Shown: positions 1 to 7,762 of the stretch, in pieces | Layout of the letters: every line of letters begins with the position of its first letter | How positions within the stretch are numbered: position 1 is the stretch's first letter | Assembly (NCBI GenBank): GCA_965226545.1 | Contig: OZ245364.1 | Span: forward strand, 1,364,001-1,428,000 | DNA length: 64,000 nucleotides | Reading direction: 5' to 3' | Source of the DNA: JAHRAW01 sp965226545 | GTDB taxonomy: Bacteria; Pseudomonadota; Gammaproteobacteria; Arenicellales; Poriferihabitantaceae | Position numbers and translations under genes: made by a program | The notes under the pieces: generated by a model | What the model was told of the DNA's origin: nothing | Database searches by the model: none | The model's input: the letters and a program-made list of their open reading frames with translations, nothing else

Positions 1-1
1 C

Positions 2-82
2 ATCATCGAAATGGGCTATCGCTTCAGCGTGCTCGAAGCGACTGACCGTGCGATTGTTAAACTAATCGCCGAGGCGATTTAA
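2..82 (+). CDS. 3' end of an unidentified gene (partial)
   Basis: An open frame enters from the window edge and stops with TAA at 80-82. It gives 26 residues, ending in ATDRAIVKLIAEAI. The tail looks helical and amphipathic. I do not recognise the family, and too little is present to assign a function. It lies on the same strand as ampD, about 110 bases upstream of it. Confidence 0.45.
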   Translation: MIEMGYRFSVLEATDRAIVKLIAEAI

Positions 83-92
83 GTTTGTCGAC

Positions 93-181
93 GTTGTCGC
101 GCAAGCGTTAACGTTATCGCGTTATCGAAACATTATTTTGTTATCGCGCAAACGTTAACGTCATCTCGTTATCCAAAACAT
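93..181. repeat. pair of ~41-bp direct repeats upstream of ampD
   Basis: Two imperfect copies, 93-133 and 140-181, share the core CGCGCAA-CGTTAACGT followed by TCGTTATC and end in CAT. They fill the short gap before ampD. No clear Shine-Dalgarno site or promoter is visible between them and the ATG at 191. They belong to the same class of GTTAAC-rich degenerate repeats found in many gaps of this window. Confidence 0.6.
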
Positions 182-190
182 CATCACCCA

Positions 191-754
191 ATGCCGCCCA
201 CTTTCACCCTCAACCAAACCACCGGCTTGCTCACCCCGGCGCATTTCATCCGCTCGCCCAATTGCGACGACCGCCCGCGCATCGACGACATCACAGTGCT
301 GGTCATCCACGCCATCAGCCTGCCGCCCGGCTGCTACGGAGACGATTACATCGCGCAATTGTTCACCAATTGTTTGCCGGCCGATGCGCATCCGTATTTC
401 GCCGACATTGCCTGCATGAAAGTGTCGGCGCATTTTCTCATCCGCCGCGATGGTGCGTTAATCCAATTCGTGCCGACACATCTGCGCGCATGGCATGCCG
501 GCGTTTCCGATTTCAACGGGCGCGAAAACGTCAACGATTTTTCCATCGGCATCGAATTGGAAGGCTGCGACCAACACCCCTTCGACCCGCCACAATACCA
601 AACCTTAACCCGCCTCATCAAAGCATTGCGCACCGCCTATCCCATCCCCCTCGACCACATCGTCGGCCACAACCAAATCGCCCCCACCCGCAAAACCGAC
701 CCCGGCCCGCATTTCGATTGGCAACACTTGCGCACCGCACTCAGCCAAAATTAA
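191..754 (+). CDS. ampD: 1,6-anhydro-N-acetylmuramyl-L-alanine amidase AmpD
   Basis: This is a cytoplasmic zinc amidase that cuts the stem peptide from anhydromuropeptides during peptidoglycan recycling. At 187 residues it is close to the usual AmpD length of about 183. The zinc ligands are visible as H40 in VLVIHA, H160 in VGHNQIAP and D170 in KTDPGP. The catalytic pair is probably E122 (GIELEG) and K168. The typical HAGVSDFNGR segment before IGIELEG is also present. The ATG at 191 begins a normal AmpD N terminus, although no good ribosome site precedes it. It is followed by tRNA-Phe on the same strand. The assignment is firm because every diagnostic motif is intact. Confidence 0.95.
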   Translation: MPPTFTLNQTTGLLTPAHFIRSPNCDDRPRIDDITVLVIHAISLPPGCYGDDYIAQLFTNCLPADAHPYFADIACMKVSAHFLIRRDGALIQFVPTHLRAWHAGVSDFNGRENVNDFSIGIELEGCDQHPFDPPQYQTLTRLIKALRTAYPIPLDHIVGHNQIAPTRKTDPGPHFDWQHLRTALSQN

Positions 755-755
755 C

Positions 756-785
756 TTTACCCAACCCGCCCAATACGGCTACAAT
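756..785 (+). promoter_or_regulatory. promoter-like element of tRNA-Phe
   Basis: TTTACC (756-761) and TACAAT (780-785) are separated by 18 bases and lie about 20 bases before the tRNA. The block CAATACGGCTACAATC (771-786) recurs almost unchanged before the restriction enzyme (1905-1923) and before the second pentapeptide gene (5076-5094). This suggests copied promoter sequence. Confidence 0.55.
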
Positions 786-803
786 CACCCCCGCAAATTT
801 AAT

Positions 804-879
804 GGCCAGGTAGCTCAGTCGGTAGAGCAGTGGACTGAAAATCCTCGTGTCGGCAGTTCGATTCTGTCCCTGGCCACCA
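804..879 (+). tRNA. tRNA-Phe (GAA)
   Basis: The 7-bp acceptor stem GGCCAGG (804-810) pairs with CCTGGCC (869-875), followed by discriminator A and an encoded CCA (877-879). The D arm is TAGCTCAGTCGGTAGAGC. The anticodon loop CTGAAAA gives anticodon GAA. The T arm GGCAG-TTCGATT-CTGTC has one G.U pair. The anticodon stem GTGGA/TCCTC carries a U-U opposition at positions 28-42, which is unusual. The accessory block starts 26 bases after the tRNA, but I found no integrase and no second copy of the tRNA 3' end. Confidence 0.95.
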
Positions 880-904
880 TTTTGTTTTTATTGGTGTAAA
901 TAAA

Positions 905-1828
905 ATGTCGATGAAAATGAATAAGTGGAAATTGTCGGGTTGGGTTTTTGGCGCCATCGTGGCTGTTTCGTTATTGATTTATCTTTGGCACTATCAATCG
1001 CCTGAGTTTGCAAGGTTTGTTGGATACTTGATTGGCGGAGTGCTGGCGGTTTGGCAAGTCGTTGCTTCCAACCGTCGCGCAACTGCGGCGGAAAAAACCG
1101 CTGAGTCGATGGAAAAGGGTAACGTTGCTGAGCGATTTAAGAATGCGATTGAACACTTGGGACACGAATCAGTTTCCGTGCGTTTGGGTGGTATTTATGC
1201 GTTGCATCATATTGCGAATGAGAATGCAAGTTATCGCGAAAGGGTTTTTGAAATCTTATGTGCCCACGTCCGTGAAACGACAACCAACAAAGAAGAGTAC
1301 AAACCACATGTGATTGATGGCGTTGACCTTTTGTATCCCAGCGTAGAGATTGGAAGTGTTTTAGAATTGTTGTTTCGCTCTAAAACGGGCAAAAAAATTT
1401 ACAAAGGATTCGAGGCGAAACTGATGAGTTCTAATTTAGAGGGCGCTTACCTAGGCGGAGCCAACCTTTACGGTATCGACTTAATAAAAACTATTCTGAA
1501 AAATGCTGTGTTGGATGTTGCTGATTTAAATGGAGCAGGACTGATAGGCGCGAAAATGGAAGGCGCCAGCGTCGAATATGCAAACATGGCATATGCAAAA
1601 CTGCAGGGGGCGGACTTAACAGGCATCGACTTTAAAGCAGTCAATTTGCAAGGTGCCAGATTCGACAAGGCTGACTGTCAACGTTGCAATTTTTTGTCGG
1701 CTGTAAACTTAACGGCAGAGCAGTTATTGAAAGCGTTTTCTTTGCACGAAGCAAAACTACCGGAAGACATTAAAAAACAAATCGAAGCAACAAAACCCGA
1801 ACTGTTTGATCCGCCACCCACCGACTAA
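905..1828 (+). CDS. membrane-anchored pentapeptide-repeat protein (paralogue 1)
   Basis: This 307-residue protein has two hydrophobic segments near the N terminus (about 11-28 and 37-54). A charged stretch follows, then a conserved helical block with the motifs GNVAERFKNAIEHLGH and VRLGGIYALHHIA (about 72-104). Residues about 172-265 contain degenerate pentapeptide repeats of the A(D/N)LxG type, such as NLEGA, ANLYG and ADLTG. These should form a right-handed quadrilateral beta-helix. A short helical tail ends in KPELFDPPPTD. Paralogues 2 (5135) and 3 (6166) share the whole architecture. The three surround a restriction-modification gene, so a role linked to that system is possible, but nothing in the sequence shows a mechanism. 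The ribosome site is weak. Confidence 0.85.
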   Translation: MSMKMNKWKLSGWVFGAIVAVSLLIYLWHYQSPEFARFVGYLIGGVLAVWQVVASNRRATAAEKTAESMEKGNVAERFKNAIEHLGHESVSVRLGGIYALHHIANENASYRERVFEILCAHVRETTTNKEEYKPHVIDGVDLLYPSVEIGSVLELLFRSKTGKKIYKGFEAKLMSSNLEGAYLGGANLYGIDLIKTILKNAVLDVADLNGAGLIGAKMEGASVEYANMAYAKLQGADLTGIDFKAVNLQGARFDKADCQRCNFLSAVNLTAEQLLKAFSLHEAKLPEDIKKQIEATKPELFDPPPTD

Positions 1829-1904
1829 CCAACAAACTTAACCCCCCGAACACCGCCACAAGATTCATAAAACCCGGCATAAAAATAATTGCACCAAGCC
1901 CCGC

Positions 1905-1923
1905 CAATACGGATAGAATCGCC
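1905..1923 (+). promoter_or_regulatory. promoter-like copy upstream of the restriction enzyme
   Basis: CAATACGGATAGAATCGCC matches the tRNA-Phe promoter block (771-789) and the block before the second pentapeptide gene (5076-5094). TAGAAT at 1913-1918 would be the -10 hexamer, 40 bases before the ATG. No convincing -35 is visible. Confidence 0.45.
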
Positions 1924-1957
1924 TTGTGCATTAATTCCACTAGCGGAACACAATTAA

Positions 1958-4900
1958 ATGACCCCCGATTACATTCGCGAATATCACCGCGAACTTGATG
2001 AGTTAAAAAGACGCGCCGGCACCGCGACCGAAGTGGTTGTGCGGCGCGCGTTTCGCGAGTGTTTGCAAAAGTATTGCCGAAGTGACGGATTGCTTTTGGT
2101 TGAGGAAGAAATGGACCGCTCAAACCGCACCCGGCCGGACGGCACGGTTAAGGACGATTTGCGCCTTCCGCGCGGGCATTGGGAAGCGAAGGACGAAGAT
2201 GATGACATCGACGCGGAAATAAAAAAGAAAATCCGCAAGGGTTATCCGACCGACAACATCATTTTTGAGAACTCAAAAATCGCGGTGTTGATACAGGGCG
2301 GCGAAGAGGTGCAGCGCGTTGATATGCGCGATGTTGAAAAATTGCATCATTTGCTTACCGTTTTCATTCGTTATGCACCGCCGGAAATCGCCAATTTTCA
2401 CCGTGCGATTGCGCAGTTCAGCACGGATTTGCCCGCCGTGCTGAGCAACTTGCGCGACGTAATTGAAAATGCGCATAAAAACAATCCAGAGTTTGAGCAA
2501 GGTGCGCTTTCTTTTACGATGCTTTGCCGCGAGTCAATTAATCCCACGGTGGGCTGGGATGATGTGCGCGAGATGTTAATTCAGCACATCCTCACCAAAG
2601 ACATTTTCTATAAAGTGTTTGACGACGACCAGTTTCACAAGGAAAACAATATCGCCGTGCGGCTGGATGAGTTGGAGGCAATGTTTTTTACCGGCGGCAC
2701 TCGTCGCCAATCTGTCGACAGATTAAGAAGTTATTACAGCGCGATTACAGCCGCCGCCGTCGGCATCGTCAGCCACTTTGAAAAACAAAAGTTCTTAAAG
2801 GAAATTTATGAGCGGTTTTACACCGTTTACAACAAAAAAGCCGCCGACCGTTTGGGCGTGGTTTATACGCCCAATGAAATCGTTAAATTTATGATTGGCG
2901 CCGCCGACAAAATTGTTTATCGGCATTTCAATCGGTATTTGCACGACAAACATGTGCAAATCCTGGACCCCGCCGCCGGCACCGGCACTTTTATCGCCGA
3001 TTTAATTGACTACTTGCCAACCGCGCATGTCGCCTATAAATATGCAAACGAAATCCACGCAAATGAAGTCGGCATTTTGCCGTATTACATTGCCAACTTA
3101 AACATTGAATACACCTACAAGCAAAAAGTCGGCGAGTATGCCGAGTTCCCCAACATCTGCTTTGTCGATACGCTGGATAATGTGCACTTTCGCGGCAAAG
3201 GGCAGAGCGATTTGGTCGGGGCGATGAGTTATGAAAATTTAAATCGGGTAAAACGCCAAAATGAAACCGATATTTCGGTGGTCATCGGCAACCCGCCGTA
3301 TAACGCCAACCAAAGCAATGAAAACGACAACAACCCCAATCGTAAATACGACACGATTGACGCGCGCATTAAGGAAACTTATGTGGAAGAAAGCAACGCG
3401 CAAAAGACCAAACAATACGACATGTATAAACGCTTCATTCGTTATGCAACCGACCGGTTAAAAGGTGAGGGCGTGGTCGCGTTTATTACCAATCGCGCAT
3501 ATATTGACGCCCATCAAGACGACGGATTCCGCAAAGTCGCGGCGCGGGAATTCAGCGCAATTTACGTTATTGACTTGGGCGGCGATGCGCGCGCAAACGG
3601 CAATGGGGGCAATCCGGGCAATGTGTTTGGCATTAAGGTTGGCGTCGCGATTGGATTTTTTGTTAAAAAGAAAGTGCGTGACGATAATCGATGCGCGATT
3701 CATTACTATCAATTGGATGATGACAAATCCGATGCGGACAAACTCGCTTGGCTTGCTGACACTGATTTTTCTGAAATCAATTTCACGCGCATTACGCCGG
3801 ACGCGAAAAATAACTGGCTCAACCAAACCGACAATGATTTTAACAAATTGGTTTGTGTCGCCAACAAAGATACAAAATTGGCGAAAACCGTAAACAAAGA
3901 AAATGCGATTTTTAAGTTGCATGCGTTGGGCGTGTCCACCAATCGAGATGATTGGGTTTGTGATTTTAGCGTTGCAAACCTGCAAAAGAAGGTGAAGTTT
4001 TTTGTCAATTTTTACGCAAAAGAAGTTGCGCGTTTTGCAAAAGATTTTCATGGAAACGGCAATGGCAAGCCGACGGCAAGTCGCGTGAGTGATTGGGTTG
4101 ACCGCACAATTAAATGGACCGCCACTTTGGAAACTCATCTTGTGCGCGGCAACAAAATCAAATATTCGCGCAAGAATATTGTGCGTTTATTTTATCGCCC
4201 GTTTACCGTTAAGTTTTACTTTGCGAACTTTGTAATGAGCGACCGCCTCACCAAAAATCATTGCGAAATGTTTGGCAAAGAATTCAATGAGCCAAATAAG
4301 GTGATTTGCATTGCTGACAGCACGCGAATCCCGTTTTGCTGTTTGGCGACTGCGCAAGTGCCGTCGCTTGGGTTGTTTATCGAACCCATTCAGTGTTTTT
4401 CACTTTATCGCTACGACGACAACAACAATCGCCACAGTAACATCACCGAGTACGGTTTAACACAATTCCGCGCGCATTACGCCAACGCCAAAATCACCGC
4501 CGAAGATATTTTTCATTACATTTACGCGGTGTTTCACAACCCGGATTATTTGGAAAAATACGCGATTAACTTGCAACGCGATTTGCCGCGTGTGCCGTTT
4601 TACGATGATTTCGCCAAGTGGGTAAATTGGGGAAAAGAATTAATGCACTTGCATGCCGAATTCGATAAGCAACCGCTATTCCCGCTGGAAAGACACGACG
4701 GTGAAAGCGAACCCGGCGACGCCAAACTCAAAGCGAACAAAAAGGGCGACATTATTTTCGTGGACGAACAAACGTCCTTAACCGGCATCCCCGCCGCCGC
4801 GTGGGAATATCGACTGGGCGGCCGCTCGGCATTGGGATGGGTGCTTGGACAATACAAAGAGAAGATACCGCGCGACCCGACCGTCGCGGAAAAATTTAAC

Positions 4901-5017
4901 GCGTACCAATTTGCCGACCATAAAGATGCGGTGATTAAACTGCTGATGCAGGTGTGCACGGTCAGTGTAAAAACGCGGGATATTGTCAATCAGATGCGAA
5001 ATAATCGTCCGCAATAA
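1958..5017 (+). CDS. type IIG / ISP-like restriction-modification enzyme (nuclease-methyltransferase fusion)
   Basis: This 1019-residue protein combines restriction and adenine methylation. The N-terminal part contains HWEAKD near residue 73, after a run of acidic residues, consistent with a PD-(D/E)XK nuclease. The methyltransferase core has the AdoMet motif DPAAGTGTF near 336 and the catalytic NPPY near 444 (VVIGNPPYN), marking a gamma-class N6-adenine enzyme. The C-terminal third resembles the specificity domain of type ISP enzymes (YIYAVFHNPDYLEKY, LPRVPFYDDF). Classical ISP enzymes such as LlaBIII are about 1500 residues and carry a RecA-like helicase between nuclease and methylase. I see no Walker A or DEAD motif here, so this looks like a shorter, ATP-independent IIG-type version. 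Pentapeptide membrane paralogues lie on both sides. Confidence 0.88.
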   Translation: MTPDYIREYHRELDELKRRAGTATEVVVRRAFRECLQKYCRSDGLLLVEEEMDRSNRTRPDGTVKDDLRLPRGHWEAKDEDDDIDAEIKKKIRKGYPTDNIIFENSKIAVLIQGGEEVQRVDMRDVEKLHHLLTVFIRYAPPEIANFHRAIAQFSTDLPAVLSNLRDVIENAHKNNPEFEQGALSFTMLCRESINPTVGWDDVREMLIQHILTKDIFYKVFDDDQFHKENNIAVRLDELEAMFFTGGTRRQSVDRLRSYYSAITAAAVGIVSHFEKQKFLKEIYERFYTVYNKKAADRLGVVYTPNEIVKFMIGAADKIVYRHFNRYLHDKHVQILDPAAGTGTFIADLIDYLPTAHVAYKYANEIHANEVGILPYYIANLNIEYTYKQKVGEYAEFPNICFVDTLDNVHFRGKGQSDLVGAMSYENLNRVKRQNETDISVVIGNPPYNANQSNENDNNPNRKYDTIDARIKETYVEESNAQKTKQYDMYKRFIRYATDRLKGEGVVAFITNRAYIDAHQDDGFRKVAAREFSAIYVIDLGGDARANGNGGNPGNVFGIKVGVAIGFFVKKKVRDDNRCAIHYYQLDDDKSDADKLAWLADTDFSEINFTRITPDAKNNWLNQTDNDFNKLVCVANKDTKLAKTVNKENAIFKLHALGVSTNRDDWVCDFSVANLQKKVKFFVNFYAKEVARFAKDFHGNGNGKPTASRVSDWVDRTIKWTATLETHLVRGNKIKYSRKNIVRLFYRPFTVKFYFANFVMSDRLTKNHCEMFGKEFNEPNKVICIADSTRIPFCCLATAQVPSLGLFIEPIQCFSLYRYDDNNNRHSNITEYGLTQFRAHYANAKITAEDIFHYIYAVFHNPDYLEKYAINLQRDLPRVPFYDDFAKWVNWGKELMHLHAEFDKQPLFPLERHDGESEPGDAKLKANKKGDIIFVDEQTSLTGIPAAAWEYRLGGRSALGWVLGQYKEKIPRDPTVAEKFNAYQFADHKDAVIKLLMQVCTVSVKTRDIVNQMRNNRPQ

Positions 5018-5060
5018 CCGCGACCGAAGCGAAAGTAAATCGGTAAAAAATATTTGCGCA

Positions 5061-5090
5061 TTACCTAAACTCACGCAATGCGGCTATAAT
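5061..5090 (+). promoter_or_regulatory. promoter of the second pentapeptide gene
   Basis: TTACCT (5061-5066) and TATAAT (5085-5090) are 18 bases apart. The -10 region CAATGCGGCTATAATCGCC (5076-5094) and the following CCGCAAATTTAA closely match the sequence before tRNA-Phe. A good ribosome site, GAGGTGA, lies at 5123-5129 before the ATG at 5135. Confidence 0.65.
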
Positions 5091-5134
5091 CGCCCCGCAA
5101 ATTTAACGAGTGGCATTTTGACGAGGTGATGTAA

Positions 5135-6073
5135 ATGAGTGATAAGCAAACTGTGAATAAGTGGACTCTGTGGGTGAGCGTTGTTGTTGCCGTTGGCGCT
5201 TTTGTCGGCGGTGCTTACTGGCTATTAATTGATTTATGGAATAATCATTCGCATGCGGCGGCGGAATTTGCCGCGTATTTAATCGGTGGTGCATTGGCGG
5301 TTTGCCAAATTGTTGTTTCCAGTTTTCGGGCAAATGCCGCGGATAAAACTGCAAGGGCGATGCAACAAACTTCCGAGTCGACGGAAAAAGGAAACGTTGC
5401 CGAGCGATTTAAGAATGCGATTGAACATTTGGGGCATGAATCGGTTTCGGTGCGGTTGGGTGGTATTTATGCGTTGCATCATATTGCGCAAGATGAGGTT
5501 GATTACCGCGAAAGGGTATTTGATATTCTTTGTGCGCACATCCGTGAAACGACAACTGACGGAAAGTACAAACCGCATCGCATTGCCAACTCATCTTTTA
5601 CGCAACCCAGCGTAGAAATTGAAAGCACTTTGGAATTGTTGCTTGGTCCGCAAGTGGGTGAAAGAACTTACACGCAACTCACCATAAAATTGACTGGCGC
5701 GAATTTGGAAGGGCTAGAACTAGCCATTTACGACGCTAATTTTGCCTACGCTGATTTAAGATGGGGGAACTTAAGAGGGGCGTATTTGGCTTACGCGAAC
5801 TTCGATAAAGCAAAACTTTTACACGCTGACATGCAAGGGGCAAATTTAGAAAACGCTAACTTAAGCGACGTTAATTTTGCGCATGCGGATTTGAGCGACG
5901 TCAACTTTGAATTTGCGAATTGCCAACGTTGCGATTTTTCGAAGGCTAAAAACTTAAAGGGGGAGCAATTATTAGATGTATACTCATTGCACAAAGCAAA
6001 ACTACCGTGGGCGGTTAAAGAAAAAATTGAAGCGATAAACCCCAACCTATTTGATTCGCCAATCGGCGATTAA
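5135..6073 (+). CDS. membrane-anchored pentapeptide-repeat protein (paralogue 2)
   Basis: At 312 residues this is the closest relative of the protein at 905. It has two predicted membrane segments (about 10-32 and 44-62). The shared block GNVAERFKNAIEHLGH then VRLGGIYALHHIA is nearly identical to paralogue 1. Pentapeptide repeats at about 185-270 include NLRGA, ANFDK, ANLEN and ANLSD. The C terminus (CQRCDFSKAKNLKGEQLL, then LPWAVKEKIEAINPNLFDSP) also matches paralogue 1. It follows the restriction enzyme by 117 bases and has its own promoter and a clear ribosome site, so it can be expressed separately. Function is unknown. Confidence 0.85.
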   Translation: MSDKQTVNKWTLWVSVVVAVGAFVGGAYWLLIDLWNNHSHAAAEFAAYLIGGALAVCQIVVSSFRANAADKTARAMQQTSESTEKGNVAERFKNAIEHLGHESVSVRLGGIYALHHIAQDEVDYRERVFDILCAHIRETTTDGKYKPHRIANSSFTQPSVEIESTLELLLGPQVGERTYTQLTIKLTGANLEGLELAIYDANFAYADLRWGNLRGAYLAYANFDKAKLLHADMQGANLENANLSDVNFAHADLSDVNFEFANCQRCDFSKAKNLKGEQLLDVYSLHKAKLPWAVKEKIEAINPNLFDSPIGD

Positions 6074-6091
6074 CAAACTGAACCACCAATA

Positions 6092-6121
6092 TTGCACTCA
6101 ACCCCCATTTCGCGCAATAAT
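6092..6121 (+). promoter_or_regulatory. promoter-like repeat copy A
   Basis: TTGCAC (6092-6097) and AATAAT (6116-6121) have an 18-base spacer. The sequence CATTTCGCGCAATAATCCCC recurs near 7163 and 8257, ahead of other genes. The repeated block is therefore either a duplicated promoter or a shared regulatory site. Confidence 0.5.
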
Positions 6122-6165
6122 CCCCCCAACACCACCGCTTTTATTTCTGTGATTGGTAAAATGCA

Positions 6166-7140
6166 ATGAACGATGTCCTACAGATAATCGAACAAAAAAT
6201 CGAGCGGTTCCGATACTACTGGGGCAGTTTGCCGGATGCAAGAAAGCATTTGGTTTACACGATTGCTTTTGTTGGCTTCATTGTTGTTTTACTTATCCTT
6301 TGGAATTTCGCGTCACCTACATCAGCAAAATTTGTTGCCACAGTCACGGGCGGCTTGGTTGCCCTTTGGCAAATCCGACATTCAAACCGTCGTGCGACCG
6401 CGGCTGAAAAATCCGCAACGTTGATGGCGCAAGGGCATGTTATCGAAATATTCAAAAATGCAGTTGACCATTTGGGACATCAATCCGCATCCGTACGGTT
6501 GGGCGGCATTTACAGTTTGCAAGAACTTGCGCAACACAACGACAGATATCGAAAAAGAGCGTTTGAAGTATTGGCTGCGCACATTCGTGAGATGGCATCT
6601 GATGATGGTGAACGTTCGTCAATTGAAATAGAAAACGTGTTGCGTATTCTGTTCGCCCCACAGTTTGGAAAAAATGCTTATTATGATTCGCGTGTCGACT
6701 TAAGTCGTGTCAACTTAAGTGGTCTCCAGTTGAGGGGGCTTGACATGAGTAACGTGAATTTGGCGCATGCGAATCTAAGTCGCATTTTTATATTCAACAG
6801 CCACTTAAAGCACACTCGTCTCTCCGAGGTTAACCTGCAAGGCGCTCGTATTCACAATACTACTTTGGTCAATGCAGATTTGTCGTTTGCTAAACTGAAC
6901 GATGCGATTTTTAAGAATACCGATTTGAGCAAGGCAAAATTTATGTTTGCCAACTGTACAAATACCGATTTGGTATTAGCCAAAAACCTGAATGCGGAAA
7001 TGTTAATGCACGCCCAAACTTTGCACGATGCAGTATTGCCCGAAAAAATCGAAGCGGAAATCAAATCGAAAAAACCCAAGTTGTTTGAGAGCCCTCCTAT
7101 TGACATGAGTCCCGACGGAAGAACTTACCTCGACAAATAA
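6166..7140 (+). CDS. membrane-anchored pentapeptide-repeat protein (paralogue 3)
   Basis: This 324-residue protein is the most diverged of the three. It has a longer charged N terminus and then two hydrophobic segments (about 29-48 and 53-70). The signature block reads FKNAVDHLGHQSASVRLGG then IYSLQELAQ. Pentapeptide-like repeats include VNLSG, LDMSN, VNLAH, ANLSR and ADLSF. The ending LPEKIEAEIKSKKPKLFESP corresponds to the tails of the other two. The pattern suggests one old and one recent duplication. No enzyme motif is visible. It is followed by two small coiled-coil genes. Confidence 0.83.
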   Translation: MNDVLQIIEQKIERFRYYWGSLPDARKHLVYTIAFVGFIVVLLILWNFASPTSAKFVATVTGGLVALWQIRHSNRRATAAEKSATLMAQGHVIEIFKNAVDHLGHQSASVRLGGIYSLQELAQHNDRYRKRAFEVLAAHIREMASDDGERSSIEIENVLRILFAPQFGKNAYYDSRVDLSRVNLSGLQLRGLDMSNVNLAHANLSRIFIFNSHLKHTRLSEVNLQGARIHNTTLVNADLSFAKLNDAIFKNTDLSKAKFMFANCTNTDLVLAKNLNAEMLMHAQTLHDAVLPEKIEAEIKSKKPKLFESPPIDMSPDGRTYLDK

Positions 7141-7149
7141 TCGACCATA

Positions 7150-7178
7150 TTGCACCCACCCCCATTTCGCGCAATAAT
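7150..7178 (+). promoter_or_regulatory. promoter-like repeat copy B
   Basis: TTGCAC (7150-7155), a 17-base spacer and AATAAT (7173-7178) make the best-spaced member of the repeated promoter-like block. It is followed directly by CCCCCGACTTCGTGCTAAACT (7179-7199), which recurs at 7706-7726 before the second small gene. Confidence 0.55.
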
Positions 7179-7235
7179 CCCCCGACTTCGTGCTAAACTC
7201 GCCTTGTACTTTCCACCTCATCAGGCACTTAATAA

Positions 7236-7619
7236 ATGGCAAAACTTTACGACAAAGACGACCCTAATCAGGTCAAAGAAGAACAATCCCCTTACGGTGC
7301 CGAAGCCGCCGCCGACGACTCGTCGCCTGCGGCGATTCACGGTCGCGTAGTGCGCTTGGAAACCAACGCCCAACACGTTGCCACCAAAGAAGGTATGGCG
7401 CGTGTGGAAGGAAAAATCGACACTGTCAAAGCCGAACTGGGCGGCAAAATCGACACCAACAAAGCCGAAACCGACACCAAATTCGCCAAAATGCAAGCCA
7501 AAATCGAATGGCTTGCAAAACTGCTGTACGTGTCCATCGGTATGCAAGCCATCGACTTTGCAAAAGACAGCCCAATCATCGCGAGCATCGTCAGTTTCAT
7601 CGCCAACCTTTTTCGATAA
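7236..7619 (+). CDS. small coiled-coil protein, duplicate A
   Basis: This 127-residue protein has three parts. The N terminus is charged (KLYDKDDPNQVKEEQSPYGAE). The centre is a predicted coiled coil with repeated GKIDT and KAE units (about 55-88). The C terminus is amphipathic to hydrophobic (WLAKLLYVSIGMQ, then SPIIASIVSFIANLFR) and could contact a membrane. It is about three quarters identical to the protein at 7763, 527 bases downstream, and the upstream promoter sequence was duplicated with it. I do not recognise a named family. It could be accessory to the pentapeptide/restriction block, but that rests only on position. Confidence 0.7.
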   Translation: MAKLYDKDDPNQVKEEQSPYGAEAAADDSSPAAIHGRVVRLETNAQHVATKEGMARVEGKIDTVKAELGGKIDTNKAETDTKFAKMQAKIEWLAKLLYVSIGMQAIDFAKDSPIIASIVSFIANLFR

Positions 7620-7762
7620 GCCGACAAAAGCCAAGCGCATGCATCAATAACCGCATAACCTTTGCCATAATCCAATAACCGCGCATAACTCACATGGTTT
7701 TTTATCCCCCGACTTCGTGCTAAACTTGCATTCGATTTCCCAACCCGACAGGCACTTGCCCC

